A stretch of 64,000 nucleotides of DNA, from positions 62,001 through 126,000 of the forward strand of contig CAWIMC010000013.1 in the NCBI GenBank assembly GCA_963837005.1, given 5' to 3'. A program made the translations under genes and the position numbers. Source of the DNA: CALDTK01 sp963837005. Lineage in GTDB: Bacteria; Bacteroidota; Bacteroidia; Chitinophagales; Saprospiraceae. Positions 46,096-55,285 of this stretch are shown here, piece by piece. Position 1 is the first letter of the stretch. The number at the start of each line of letters is the position of its first letter. Under the pieces are notes generated by a model. That model searched no databases, was not told the DNA's origin, and saw nothing but the letters and a program-made list of their open reading frames with translations.

Positions 46096-47262
46096 ATGCC
46101 CGACAGCTACTACTTCTACCGGGACCTCCCCAAGTACCATACGTCCCTGGCCGACCTACTAGAGTCGAGCCTGCACTTCGTGGACGTGCCCGACGACTGG
46201 GCCATCGTGATGCTCGACGTGGCGGGCTCTACCGAGGCGGTCGCAGCGGGATTTCACCACGAGGTCAACATGGCGGCGACCGGCGGGATCGTCGCGGTGC
46301 TCAACGTACTCCACCAGGCAGACGCCTCGCTGGAGGTGCCGTACTTCTTCGGGGGTGACGGGGCCACTTTTCTGCTTCCGCCAAAACTGCTGGACGAGGT
46401 GCTCGAGGTGCTAGACCGCTACCAGATTCATGTGCTTCGGACGCTGCAACTCACGCTTAAAGTTGGTGCCCACTCCGTCGCTGGTGCCCGCCGCGAGCGC
46501 CACGCCATTCGAATTGCCAAGCTGGCCGTCAACGATCACCTCACGCTCCCGATCGTCCTCGGCACGGGCGTCAAGCACGCCGAGTCCATCATCAAACACG
46601 CCCTCGACACTGATCCCGAGGAGCCCGCCCCGAGCATCCCGAGCATCAACCTCGAGGGCATGGAGTGCCGCTGGGACGAGGTCAAGCCCCCGCAGCAGGC
46701 ACAGCGCGTCGTGTGCCTGCTAGCCGTCTGCCCGGACGATGCGCGCCAGGGCCAGGTCTACGCGGCCATCGCGCGAACAATCGACGAGGTTTTTGGGGTC
46801 CACAAACTCCGCCACCCCATTTCTGGCCCGAAGCTCAAACTCGACCTTGCTATCTCGAAGACCCGCCGCGAGATGACCATCCGCTTAGAGCGCTTCACAT
46901 TCTGGCAACTCTTGCGTGAGTGGATGGTGACGCTAGTCGGACCCCTTTACTTCCGGTTTTCGGACGCGGGACGCGCTTACCTCAAAGAGGTGATTGAGTT
47001 GAGCCACACACTGATGCTCGACGGGACCTTCAACTGCGTCTTGTCGGGTACCCCCGCGCAAATTGAGCAACTGCTCGCCTACCTGGATCGCGAGGAGGCC
47101 GCTGGTGAGATTCAGTTCGGCATGCACACCACACATGCCTCACTGATGAGCTGCTACGTTTTGGATCGCGACCGCGAGCACGCGCACTTCGTCGACGGGA
47201 CCGAGGGCGGGTTTACGAGTGCGGCGCGGGTATTGAAGGCGAAGTTGAAGGCCGCTGCGTAA
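46096..47262 (+). CDS. DUF3095-family protein
   Basis: A 388-residue DUF3095 protein. The N-terminal FYRDLPKYHTSLADLLE, WAIVMLDVAGSTEAVAAG and YFFGGDGATFLLP have the D...G and GGDG pattern of class III cyclase-like folds, and the family is annotated as adenylate-cyclase-like. Biochemical activity is not established to my knowledge. It follows the TPR histidine kinase closely and on the same strand, suggesting a shared signalling unit. A decayed mini-hairpin lies at 46374-46387. Confidence 0.85.
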   Translation: MPDSYYFYRDLPKYHTSLADLLESSLHFVDVPDDWAIVMLDVAGSTEAVAAGFHHEVNMAATGGIVAVLNVLHQADASLEVPYFFGGDGATFLLPPKLLDEVLEVLDRYQIHVLRTLQLTLKVGAHSVAGARRERHAIRIAKLAVNDHLTLPIVLGTGVKHAESIIKHALDTDPEEPAPSIPSINLEGMECRWDEVKPPQQAQRVVCLLAVCPDDARQGQVYAAIARTIDEVFGVHKLRHPISGPKLKLDLAISKTRREMTIRLERFTFWQLLREWMVTLVGPLYFRFSDAGRAYLKEVIELSHTLMLDGTFNCVLSGTPAQIEQLLAYLDREEAAGEIQFGMHTTHASLMSCYVLDRDREHAHFVDGTEGGFTSAARVLKAKLKAAA

Positions 47263-47551
47263 GCGCACGAACCTCCGCCCATTGCCACAGAGCAGCGAGT
47301 AGGCGAAGAGGACTAGCTCGAGTAAGCCTGTCTGCGTACGGAAAGGATAGCCGGCTCGCAGCCTGGAGGCTCGTGGCGCTCTTCGCAATTACGGTGTAGA
47401 CGACCGAGGGGAGTACGTTATCACATGCGAGGAAAGGGCTTTTGCCAAAACAGTCTGCCCGAGAGCGTCGACAAAGCTGAGGTCCAGGCAATGCATACGC
47501 CGGGCGGCGGGGTGTGCGGGAAGGGTTTTAGAGCGCCACGAGGCAGGCGAC

Positions 47552-47746
47552 TTAGACTTCGACCTTGGCAGTCGAGCTACATCCAGGGGCATTGTCGGTC
47601 ACGGTGAATGTGTTCGGAGTGGCGTCGGCCGTACCTCCGAGCAGGGAGAGCTCAGCGAGGAGGTCACTGTCCGACCCACTGTCTACCACCCGTGAGGTCA
47701 TAGACGTAGGTCTGGGTGCCTCGAGTACAGCTCAGCCAACGGGGCG
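47552..47746 (-). pseudogene. C-terminal scrap of a repeat-type surface protein
   Basis: Minus-strand readings GTQTYVYDLTGG and TPNTFTVTDNAPGCSSTAKV, in two frames and ending in a stop, resemble the last repeat of a SprB- or hyalin-like protein. Too short to function. The rest of the 47263-47746 interval holds only one near-match of the mini-hairpin (47440-47454, AAAA loop). Confidence 0.4.
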
Positions 47747-48685
47747 CTAAGCCTTCGCCGAAAGCAGGTTCTCAATTTGCGCTCGCGTCGGGGCCGACGG
47801 CTGTGCCCCAAATACGGTCACTGCATGCGCGGCTGCCGCAGACGCAAAGCGCAATGCAACACCAAGCACCTGATTCTCCGCCAGTGCGAGGGCTAAGCTT
47901 CCGCAAAACACGTCACCCGCGGCCGTGGTATCGACCGCGTCTACGGCGAAGGCATCGACGACGACAGCCTCCCCGCCTTTCAACTGCGCACAGGCACCGT
48001 CCGCGCCAAGCGTCACGACGGCCATTCCGCAGCCCATGTCGATGAGTCGGGCGCACATATCAGGCGCATTAGCGCGGTTGACGACAGCACCACCGGTGAT
48101 GGCGGCGGCCTCTACTTCGTTGACGATCAGACCGGGAGCGTAGGCGAGGAGGTCGTGCGGGAAGTCGGTGGCGGGCGCGAAGTTCCAGAGGATGCGGACG
48201 CCAGCGGCGTGCGCGATCTGCATGGCGCGTGTGGTGGCGTCGAGCGGTATCTCGTTTTGGACCAAAAGCACCGCCGCCTGGCGGATGGCATCAGCCGCCG
48301 CCTCGACGCGCTGGGGAGTGAGGCGATAGTTGGCCCCCGGGGCCACGGACAGGTAGTTGCCTCCCGCCGCGCCCACCATCACGAGCGCGTGCCCCGAGGC
48401 GATCCCGGTATCGTGGGAGATGTGGGTGCAGTCGATGCCGTCTGCCTCGAAACCAGCCACCATCCGTTCGGCGTAAGCATCGTCGCCCACACAGTTGACG
48501 AAGGTGACCTGGGCGCCTGCCCGCGCGGCAGCCACCGCCTGATTGGCCCCTTTGCCGCCGAAGACCTGCGCGAAAGTGCCGTCGGTAACGGTCTCGCCGA
48601 GGTCCGGGAGGCGGGCCATCTTCATGATCAGGTCAACGTTAGAGCTCCCGACGACGACAATGGATTTGGTAGTGGTAGCAGACAT
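47747..48685 (-). CDS. rbsK: Ribokinase (or deoxyribokinase)
   Basis: A 312-residue PfkB-family sugar kinase from ATG 48685. Signatures: GGKGANQAVAAARAG near residue 40 and the anion-hole/catalytic DTTAAGDVFCGSLALAL near residue 255. The start gives VVVGSSNVDLIMKMARLP, as in RbsK. It lies downstream of deoC and a sugar permease on the same strand, so the substrate may be deoxyribose or ribose. The mini-hairpin at 47897-47909 encodes the FCGS directly after the catalytic Asp. Confidence 0.9.
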   Translation of the reverse strand: MSATTTKSIVVVGSSNVDLIMKMARLPDLGETVTDGTFAQVFGGKGANQAVAAARAGAQVTFVNCVGDDAYAERMVAGFEADGIDCTHISHDTGIASGHALVMVGAAGGNYLSVAPGANYRLTPQRVEAAADAIRQAAVLLVQNEIPLDATTRAMQIAHAAGVRILWNFAPATDFPHDLLAYAPGLIVNEVEAAAITGGAVVNRANAPDMCARLIDMGCGMAVVTLGADGACAQLKGGEAVVVDAFAVDAVDTTAAGDVFCGSLALALAENQVLGVALRFASAAAAHAVTVFGAQPSAPTRAQIENLLSAKA

Positions 48686-48705
48686 GGTTTGCGCTTTCGG
48701 TTTAG

Positions 48706-48720
48706 GGCTTTCGCCAAAAC
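48706..48720 (-). repeat. T4-GNRA mini-hairpin copy upstream of rbsK
   Basis: Minus-strand GTTTTGGCGAAAGCC in the 100-bp spacer between the permease and kinase genes, 20 bases before the rbsK start. Confidence 0.88.
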
Positions 48721-48785
48721 GATGTAATCGTCGTCTCGACAGCCCATTCAATAATTCACCCTTCCATAATTCAACAATTGCCCCT

Positions 48786-49787
48786 TTAGGCCTTCGCCGC
48801 CACGATCATCACGAGCCCGGCGATGAAGAACGCGAACATGCCCATCAGCAAACCATTCGTCTCCCGTTTTGCGGCAGCGAACTCCTTCCAGACCACCACG
48901 CCCCAAAATGCCGCGATCATCGTCGCGCCCTGCCCGAGCCCGTAGCTGATGGCAGGGCCGGCCGTGCCCGCGGCCACGAGGTTGAACTCCATGGCCGTAC
49001 ACCAGATCGCGCCACCGGCCAAACCGATCAGGTGCACCTTCGGGGTCGCCCGACTGAAGTAGTCGCCGTAGGTCACGGGAGCCCCTTCGAGCGGTCGCCG
49101 CATGAAGTAGTAGTTGAACAGGAAGCTGGACGCCAGGATGCCCAGCGTGAAGATGAACATCGCCGAATAAGGCGTCAGCTGCCCCGCCTCCGGATTGGCG
49201 AAATCAGTGATCATCGCGTCGGCTACGAAGCGGTAGAAGAAGCCCATCAGCACTCCCGACACCACCGCGAGTCCGACGCCCTTCCCCTTCGACACCGTCG
49301 CGTCGGTCGGTAGTTTTGCGTAAGCGCGCGCATTCAGCAACAGCGCCACCACAACCAGCAGCGTCCCCCCGAAGATGAGGTACGGGTTGCCCTCCGGCAC
49401 GCCGATGTAGTTGACGATAACTCCGATGACGAGCGCCAGCCCCACCGCGATCGGGAAGGCCACCGACATCCCCGCGATGGCCGTGGCCGCCACGATGAGC
49501 AAATTCGACAAGTTGAATACGATGCCGCCGATGATGGCCCCGCCGATGGCCCCAGGACTCGCCTGCGCCAGGTCGGGCAAAAAAGCCCGCCCCTCCGCGC
49601 CCATACTTCCGAACGTAAATCCGAAGATCAGCGCCGTAATCACGAGCCCAATCGCGTAGTCCCAGTAGTACAGCGGGAAGCTCCAGTTGGGCGGCGACAG
49701 CTTCAGGGTGTTGGCCCACGAGCCCCACCCGATCATCGTGACGACGCACAGAAGGATGGCCGTGGAGTAGGATTCGACGAAGTACAT
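48786..49787 (-). CDS. GRP/RhaT-type sugar permease
   Basis: A 333-residue, ten-helix membrane protein of the drug/metabolite transporter superfamily. The N-terminal TMIGWGSWANTLKLSPPNWS with the conserved W-G-S-W-A-N and the FELYYWDYAIG-like segment are typical of GRP sugar transporters. Its place between deoC and a ribokinase-type gene suggests uptake of ribose or deoxyribose. Contains a GC-GTAA-GC mini-hairpin (49313-49325, encoding AYAKL). Confidence 0.88.
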   Translation of the reverse strand: MYFVESYSTAILLCVVTMIGWGSWANTLKLSPPNWSFPLYYWDYAIGLVITALIFGFTFGSMGAEGRAFLPDLAQASPGAIGGAIIGGIVFNLSNLLIVAATAIAGMSVAFPIAVGLALVIGVIVNYIGVPEGNPYLIFGGTLLVVVALLLNARAYAKLPTDATVSKGKGVGLAVVSGVLMGFFYRFVADAMITDFANPEAGQLTPYSAMFIFTLGILASSFLFNYYFMRRPLEGAPVTYGDYFSRATPKVHLIGLAGGAIWCTAMEFNLVAAGTAGPAISYGLGQGATMIAAFWGVVVWKEFAAAKRETNGLLMGMFAFFIAGLVMIVAAKA

Positions 49788-49816
49788 ACGGGGTGGTTGT
49801 AGGTGTGCAATCTACA

Positions 49817-50548
49817 CTAGGCACTAGTGCCGTCGCCGAAGCGGCGCTCCGCCTCCTCGAGCATGGCCACCGTCGCCGTCGCGCCGCAGCGCTCGGCACC
49901 GATCTCGCGTACGAGCAGCAGGCGGTCCAAGTCGCGGATCGCCCCGGAGGCCTTGACGTGGGTTTGCGGACCTGTGTTCGCCACCATGAGACGCAGGTGC
50001 TCCTCGGTAGCGCCCGTGTAACCAAAGCGCCCGTCCGAACCTTTTGTGAAGCCGAAGCCCGTCGAGGTCTTGACGTAGTCCGCGCCGACCGCCGTGCAGA
50101 TCTCGCAGAGGCGTTTGATCGCCGCGTCGTCGCCTACGTAATCGGTCTCGAAGATTACTTTCACGAGCGCACCACCTTCGTGCGCTGCATCCGTAACAGC
50201 CTGGATCTCCTCGGTGACGTAGTCCCAATCCCCCTCCAAGGCGCGCGCCTCGTTGATGACCATGTCGACCTCCTGAGCGCCGGCCGCGATCACCTCTTTG
50301 GTCTCGAACACCTTCGTGGCAATGGTCTGTATCCCGTGCGGGAAGCCGATCACGGTGCCGATGCGCACGTCGCTGCCTGCGAGCATCTCTTTGGCCATCG
50401 CGACCATGTAGGGCTTCACGCACACCGAGGCCACGTTGTAGCGGCGGGCCTCCTCGCACACTTGGCGCAGGTCCTCATCGCCGAGCGTCGGGTGGAGGAT
50501 GGTGTGGTCGATCATTTTCGCCAATTGGGCGACGGTGGGAGGATTCAT
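49817..50548 (-). CDS. deoC: Deoxyribose-phosphate aldolase
   Basis: Cleaves deoxyribose 5-phosphate to acetaldehyde and glyceraldehyde 3-phosphate. The 243-residue protein has the Schiff-base lysine in ADYVKTSTGFG and the N-terminal IDHTILHPTLGDEDL. Class I DeoC length is normal. It is the first gene of the minus-strand unit deoC, permease, kinase, which together would import, phosphorylate and cleave deoxyribose. Spacing to the permease is only 29 bp. Confidence 0.95.
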   Translation of the reverse strand: MNPPTVAQLAKMIDHTILHPTLGDEDLRQVCEEARRYNVASVCVKPYMVAMAKEMLAGSDVRIGTVIGFPHGIQTIATKVFETKEVIAAGAQEVDMVINEARALEGDWDYVTEEIQAVTDAAHEGGALVKVIFETDYVGDDAAIKRLCEICTAVGADYVKTSTGFGFTKGSDGRFGYTGATEEHLRLMVANTGPQTHVKASGAIRDLDRLLLVREIGAERCGATATVAMLEEAERRFGDGTSA

Positions 50549-50624
50549 ATTATAGTTGGGTTGCTGTACAGGTTATTTTTAACGCAGCGACGGAATGGGG
50601 TGGGCCCCCCGTTCCGAAGCAGGG

Positions 50625-50750
50625 CGCTACGCGCGGCGCGAAGGACGCAAAGCTATCAGGTCGCTGCGGCGTGCGGCGTGCGGCGTGCGGCGTGCGGCGA
50701 CCTAATAGCTTTGCGTCCTTCGCGGCTTCTTTTGCGCCTTTGCGTTGAAA
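50625..50750. repeat. Intergenic inverted repeat with GTGCGGC direct repeats
   Basis: GCGAAGGACGCAAAGCTAT (50637-50655) is mirrored by ATAGCTTTGCGTCCTTCGC (50704-50722), a 19-bp exact stem; inside lies GTGCGGC repeated five times. It belongs to the AACGCAAAG family of intergenic repeats and separates deoC from the GH9-like gene. Confidence 0.9.
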
Positions 50751-50775
50751 AAAGAGATTTTAAAACCGGTTACGC

Positions 50776-52653
50776 TTACGCAAAAACACGTTTGTATTGC
50801 ATCAGCCCCGTTAAAAAGCCGGCACTGTGCGGAATCCAGTCCTCGTCCGTGAAGGACGTGGGGCCGTCGTTGGCAATCGTCGGCTCGATGACGAGTTCGA
50901 ACTGCGGCCCGACCGAGAAGCCGTTGCAGACTACGCCCCTGGTCTGGAACCAGGTCCCGGCCCAGCGCTTGCCGACGCGGCAAATCATGCTCGCCGGGAG
51001 GGCCACGTCTTCGGGGATGTCGGCGCTGTAGATCACGGAGCCCATCTTGATGTTCTCGCGGGTAATGCCCGCGTTGAGGCCCGCGATCCACTGGAGGTTG
51101 CCGAGGGCGATGTCGCGGAGGCGCGCGTCGGGCCACAGGCCGTACATGCGGCTCGCGAAGGCGGCCGTGTACCCGTAGATGGCATTGCTGCCGTGGAAGG
51201 GTCCGGCGAACCACACCGGGCCCTGGCCCGCGTAAACGGCGTTGGGTACGAGGCTAAAAGGATTGAGTGCGCAGGTTGGGATGAGGTAGCCCTCGGCGTA
51301 GTTGCGCAAGGTTTGTCGCCACCCTGCCGCGTCGGCGTGGGTTGGGTAGCGCTCGATCAACTCGAAGAGCGGCACGAGATAGTTGGCGAAGATGGCCCCG
51401 ATGTCGGTCCCGAAGCGCAGCTCCTGGGCGGGGTTGATGCAGTGGGTCCACAGCGGCTCGGCGTGGGCCATCGAGGCGTACTCGCGGAAGTTGCCGTAGT
51501 AGCCTTCGATCGCCTCCGCGCGCGGGATCTGCCGCTCGGACAGCTGCCGCGCGTACGCGATGCAGGCCGGGAGGTAATCGTCGTCGCCGGCCTTGACGGC
51601 CTCGAGGGTCGCCCAACACAAGAACATCAGGTCGCGCGTCGGCCACTCGTCCTTCGGGATCGCTGTGTCCTCGGGCAGCCCGCGCTGCAGTTTGCTCATG
51701 CCCTGGTCGCCGATCGGTCGCGCTGCGGTGAGGAGGTAGTCGAGGCTCGCCTTCGCCGTGCGTTCGTAGCGTGCGCGCTTCTCCGCGAAGCCCTCGGCCG
51801 GTAGGGACTCGACGGACCGGTAGAGCGCCACGACGGCCTTCATGGTGTCGTTCGGGAGCACGTACGCCTCGTGTTTGATGACGTCGTGGCTCTGCGCGCC
51901 GACGGGGTGCCCGAGTTCGACGGCCTTGTCGGCGCAAAGCACCAGGTAGTCGGCCCCGATGACGATCTGTGCGTGGAGTCGCGTGAGGAATTCGGGGGTG
52001 ATTTCGGGCAGTCCCGACTGCGCCACGTCGCACAGGCAGATCAGCATCGCGCTTTGCGCCGGGCTCTCGGCCCAGAGCGCCCCGGCGTCCTGCCATCCGG
52101 CCCCCACGTTCGTGAAGTAGCTGCGGCGCATCAGCATCTCAACGGTGGCCCAGTCGTAGGTCTCGCGCCACAGTACATCGTCGGCCACGGTGAGGCCCGT
52201 GGCCCGCAGGGGCGTCCGGCCGGCGTTCTCGACAGCGACGGCGTACTCACCGGCGGGGATGTCCTCGCCAAAGTCGGCCGTCCACCAGTGCGACGCCCAG
52301 CGCTCGCCGAAGGGCATGAGCGTTGCGCGGTGGGTGGTTGCGCTCGCGTCCGGGGCGTCTCCCATGGCCATCGGCGTGAGCGTACACGTGGCCCCAGCCG
52401 CGAGGCTGTCGCGAGCGGGCGCCCGTACGACCACGCGCACGGGCGTCCCCGTGGGGTAGCCGACCTGCGAGAAGAGGAGCCCGGTGTGGGGTGAGCCGTC
52501 GGCGCTGGATCCCCCCAGGCGCCCGTGGTGCTCCACGTTGGCCGGTGGCGTCGCCTGGCCGAGGCCAGCGGCGGTGGCCACGACCGTGCCCGGAGCGAGC
52601 GCCGCGAACGCGAGGGTGGTCTTGAGGAAATCGCGGCGGTCGGTCGGGGGCAT
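50776..52653 (-). CDS. GH9-like secreted glycoside hydrolase, Tat signal
   Basis: A 625-residue exported protein. The start ATG 52653 gives a Tat signal (DRRDFLKTTLAFAALAPG). An N-terminal cellulase-type Ig-like domain (FSQVGYPTGTPVRVVVRAP, residues 55-150) precedes a six-hairpin barrel (residues 165-620) with GWQDAGALWAE, GKRWAGTWFQ and WIAGLNAGITREN, resembling GH9 endoglucanases. The DAGD metal or catalytic loop of classic GH9 is degenerate here, so the substrate and activity are uncertain. A GC-GTAA-GC mini-hairpin (50774-50787) overlaps the stop codon. Confidence 0.8.
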   Translation of the reverse strand: MPPTDRRDFLKTTLAFAALAPGTVVATAAGLGQATPPANVEHHGRLGGSSADGSPHTGLLFSQVGYPTGTPVRVVVRAPARDSLAAGATCTLTPMAMGDAPDASATTHRATLMPFGERWASHWWTADFGEDIPAGEYAVAVENAGRTPLRATGLTVADDVLWRETYDWATVEMLMRRSYFTNVGAGWQDAGALWAESPAQSAMLICLCDVAQSGLPEITPEFLTRLHAQIVIGADYLVLCADKAVELGHPVGAQSHDVIKHEAYVLPNDTMKAVVALYRSVESLPAEGFAEKRARYERTAKASLDYLLTAARPIGDQGMSKLQRGLPEDTAIPKDEWPTRDLMFLCWATLEAVKAGDDDYLPACIAYARQLSERQIPRAEAIEGYYGNFREYASMAHAEPLWTHCINPAQELRFGTDIGAIFANYLVPLFELIERYPTHADAAGWRQTLRNYAEGYLIPTCALNPFSLVPNAVYAGQGPVWFAGPFHGSNAIYGYTAAFASRMYGLWPDARLRDIALGNLQWIAGLNAGITRENIKMGSVIYSADIPEDVALPASMICRVGKRWAGTWFQTRGVVCNGFSVGPQFELVIEPTIANDGPTSFTDEDWIPHSAGFLTGLMQYKRVFA

Positions 52654-52837
52654 GGTCGGGGAGTGTACGATGACGCGCTAGAAATACGCACTTGGCGGGG
52701 AGTAGGGCCTAAGGTAAGCCCGTCGGCTTTGGCGGTAACTCAGCTCCGGCGGCAACAAGGTGTCGACTGGATGAGTCACGGTGAGGCAGTGCCCAGGAGT
52801 CCTTAGTTTTGACGAAAGTAAAATATTGCGTTACGGA

Positions 52838-53044
52838 ATGAAGTCCTACTTGCCAACTTTTGCGCTTGCCCTAAGCACGTCGTCACGAGTTTTGGCGCAA
52901 GCCCCCTTCTTCACCTACGCCGGGGACACGCTTACCTTGGACAATGGTGTCGTACGCCGCGTCGTCCACCTCAGCGACGATAGCATATATAATGGAGACC
53001 ATACCGCTAGACATTTCAGTGCAGCCGTCGGTCGGGACGTTTAG
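52838..53044 (+). pseudogene. Truncated start of a GH36-like alpha-galactosidase
   Basis: 68 codons from ATG 52838: a signal peptide (LPTFALALSTSSRVLAQA) followed by FTYAGDTLTLDNGVVRRVV, which resembles the N-terminal beta domain of secreted GH36 enzymes. The frame then runs into non-coding repeat sequence and ends at 53044. The enzyme body is missing. A GCAA-loop mini-hairpin (52889-52903) encodes VLAQA at the predicted cleavage site, exactly as in the M20 peptidase; a decayed one lies upstream (52806-52820). Confidence 0.6.
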
Positions 53045-53250
53045 CGCTGTGCCTCCGATTGCTTCACAATCGAGCCTCCGTGTCGCTCCGTACCTCGGTG
53101 CCTCTGTGTCGAATCTCAAAATGTCTAGCGATATGACCGGAGACCTGCGGCTGGCGGGCGACACCATGAGTTTCGTGACCCGCGGACGGAGTTCGCCCTG
53201 AAGAGGTGTTCGAAGTGCTGGGCCCGTGAGGTAGTAGTGCGGCCGCCCGC
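53045..53250. repeat. CTCCGTGTC-type intergenic repeat
   Basis: CCTCCGTGTCGCTCCGTACC and CTCGGTGCCTCTGTGTCGAA recur in related form at 55160-55235 (CCTCCGTGTCACTCCGTGGC). ACATTTC/AAAATGT ends give weak pairing. No gene is supported here. Confidence 0.65.
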
Positions 53251-53252
53251 GC

Positions 53253-54227
53253 TTACCGCACCCGCAGGGCATCCAAGTCACTCAGCGTCCCCCGGAAGTT
53301 GTTGCCGTCGACGCGACTCAGGATTCCCTTCACGCGCACCTTGTCGGTAAACTGGTGAAAGCGCCAGGCCAGTTGCGTCGTGTCTGGAATGTCCGAGTAG
53401 TGCGCCACCCAGAGCGGGTACTCGTTAAAGTAGCCGTCGAGATTGGTGTAGTAGAAGTTGTAGCCGGTATAGATAATCGGTGTCACGCCATAGTGCGCCT
53501 CGGCCAGTTCCAACCAGCGCCGAAGTTCCGCCCGTAAATACTCGTTGCCCTGTCGGCTATTCTCCTCGATGTCCAACACCGGGTACAGGTCGCCCTCCTC
53601 CAGGTCGACGACATTGGCGAAGTTGATGAACTGCGTCTCGGCGTCCTCCGCCGGGCGGTAGTAATGGTACGCCCCTCGCACAAAGCCATGCTCGCGACTT
53701 TCCTCCCAGTTGTCTTCGAAGCGCTCGTCCTGCCCGTCGACGCCCATCGTGGCCCGAACGAAAACGAACTTGATCGGGTGATTCGACTCGGCCACGGCGT
53801 CCCAATTGATCTTCGCCTGGTAGTGCGACACGTCGATCCCGAAGGTTTGGTCGGGCTCGTACTCACTCGGAAACAGCGTTTCGGGGATAAGTACATCTGT
53901 ATAGCCGCGATAAGCGAGCGCCGCACCAATGGCGGCCAGACTTAGCACACCGGCCAGGGTGAGGGCCGGGCGGAGGTAGCGCTCGCGGATGGCCTCGGCG
54001 CTGAGCGCCCGGCCTTTCCTAGCGCCCTTCTTCGTACGGGCCGTTGGCTTGGTCTTTCGTTTTGCTGCAGGCCGACGTCGCTTAGGTCTGCTGCCCGCCT
54101 GTTCGCGTCGGTACCGCAGGTAGGCCCCGCCACCTAGCACCGCAACGGCCAGCAGACTCGCGATTGCCGCCGAGCGTACGGGGTGGACTTGAAGGTAGTG
54201 GAAGAGGGTGCTGAGGAAGTCGGACAC
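53253..54227 (-). CDS. GH25 lysozyme-like muramidase, membrane anchored
   Basis: A 324-residue protein with an N-terminal membrane helix (AAIASLLAVAVLGGGAYL), a very basic linker (RPKRRRPAAKRKTKP), a second hydrophobic segment, and a GH25 domain from residue 125: FGIDVSHYQAKINWDAVA, RGAYHYYRPAEDAETQ, LYPVLDIEENSRQGN and LWVAHYSD. Acidic residues of the DxE site are in VLDIEEN. It should cleave peptidoglycan glycan strands, anchored at the envelope. No T9SS tail. Confidence 0.92.
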   Translation of the reverse strand: MSDFLSTLFHYLQVHPVRSAAIASLLAVAVLGGGAYLRYRREQAGSRPKRRRPAAKRKTKPTARTKKGARKGRALSAEAIRERYLRPALTLAGVLSLAAIGAALAYRGYTDVLIPETLFPSEYEPDQTFGIDVSHYQAKINWDAVAESNHPIKFVFVRATMGVDGQDERFEDNWEESREHGFVRGAYHYYRPAEDAETQFINFANVVDLEEGDLYPVLDIEENSRQGNEYLRAELRRWLELAEAHYGVTPIIYTGYNFYYTNLDGYFNEYPLWVAHYSDIPDTTQLAWRFHQFTDKVRVKGILSRVDGNNFRGTLSDLDALRVR

Positions 54228-54699
54228 GGGAGCGTTAGGCAGGTAGGTCGGCTTTGTGAGCGCGACAAGGTCCGACGTTAAAGCCGGATGGCTACGAGGA
54301 AATACGCGCCCGATCCACGGGTCTGAAGCATCAGTTCGGTAGAGCGGCGGAGCATCAGGACAATCGAGGTGGAAAGAGTGTTGGCAAGACTCAGACGTAA
54401 AATTTACGACTCAAGTCAAAACCTCAACCACTGTAAAATAATCACGCTGTACCAGCGCAAGCTCGATGTGTAGCGTCGAAGTGAATAGCGGTTCGGCCCC
54501 CTACTTATCGGACTTTCGTCTAGTCGGGTTTGTGGAATGGATCGGTTCGGAGATAGGCTTGCTTTCGCAGGCAAGGGGCCAACGGTGACTAATGCATGCG
54601 ATGGCCTTCGGTGATGTGGTGGGCCCACCCTCACTTTTCAGGAATTAAGTGCAACAGGGGGCCTCGGGCTCGTATTACCCGATGCCCCACTGAGGATAC
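54228..54699. other. Spacer without a supported gene
   Basis: About 470 bp with no credible reading frame. The 54400-54480 part is AT-rich and may contain the promoter of a lost gene. A mini-hairpin was not seen. Confidence 0.5.
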
Positions 54700-55000
54700 C
54701 GGCGTACGGGACGGTAAGCTTGAAGCGCTGCCGCTGTTTCTCTTCGGCTTGCTCGAAGCGCTCGTCTCACCAGCTCGCCAGGAGCAGCTGGCGTACGCCG
54801 GGGTATACGAGGCGGGTGAGTTGGTCGCGGTCCTTCCGTTTTGCCGCAAGGCGCACGCCGATGGTCGGGCAATCGTCTTACCGCCACTCCAGCGTTACTG
54901 CAGACCGCTATTCAGTCCAGAATGGCTGGCCGATCAAGGTTTACACGCAGCATTGGGCGAACTGTGGGCTGTTTTGCCGAAAGGCTACCGCTCACTGTAA
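54700..55000 (+). pseudogene. Fragment of a FemAB/GNAT-like acyltransferase
   Basis: About 100 codons read LAYAGVYEAGELVAVLPFCR, VLPPLQRYCRPLFSPEWLAD and LHAALGELWAVLP. The pattern of a variable strand, LPF, P-P-L-x-Q and a long helix resembles the N-terminal half of FemAB- or GNAT-type proteins in Bacteroidota. It has no proper start and stops at 55000. Two mini-hairpins (54838-54852, 54971-54985) lie inside. Confidence 0.4.
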
Positions 55001-55149
55001 TGAGCTGGCCCGTATCCCCAGACCTACTCCCGAGCTCCGCCTCAGCCCCGCCCCGAAGCCCGTCGGCGCGTCCCGGCTGATTTGAAAGCGATAAGGATCG
55101 CGCAAATCCGCTAAGTGAAGAGTGAAGTGTTGAAGGCGCTGCCGCGTAA

Positions 55150-55240
55150 GGTGCGCGCGTCGCCTCCGTGCATCCGAGGCACGTAGCGATTCAACCTCCG
55201 TGTCACTCCGTGGCCCTCGGCGCCTCCGTGGTAAAAGCCT
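55150..55240. repeat. CTCCGTGTC-type intergenic repeat
   Basis: CGCCTCCGTGCATCCGAGGC, CCTCCGTGTCACTCCGTGGC and GCGCCTCCGTGGTAAAAGCC form a degenerate cluster related to the one at 53.05 kb. Confidence 0.65.
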
Positions 55241-55285
55241 CAACGCTCAGCAGCCCCCACACCTCGCCTCCCCCCACGCCAATAC

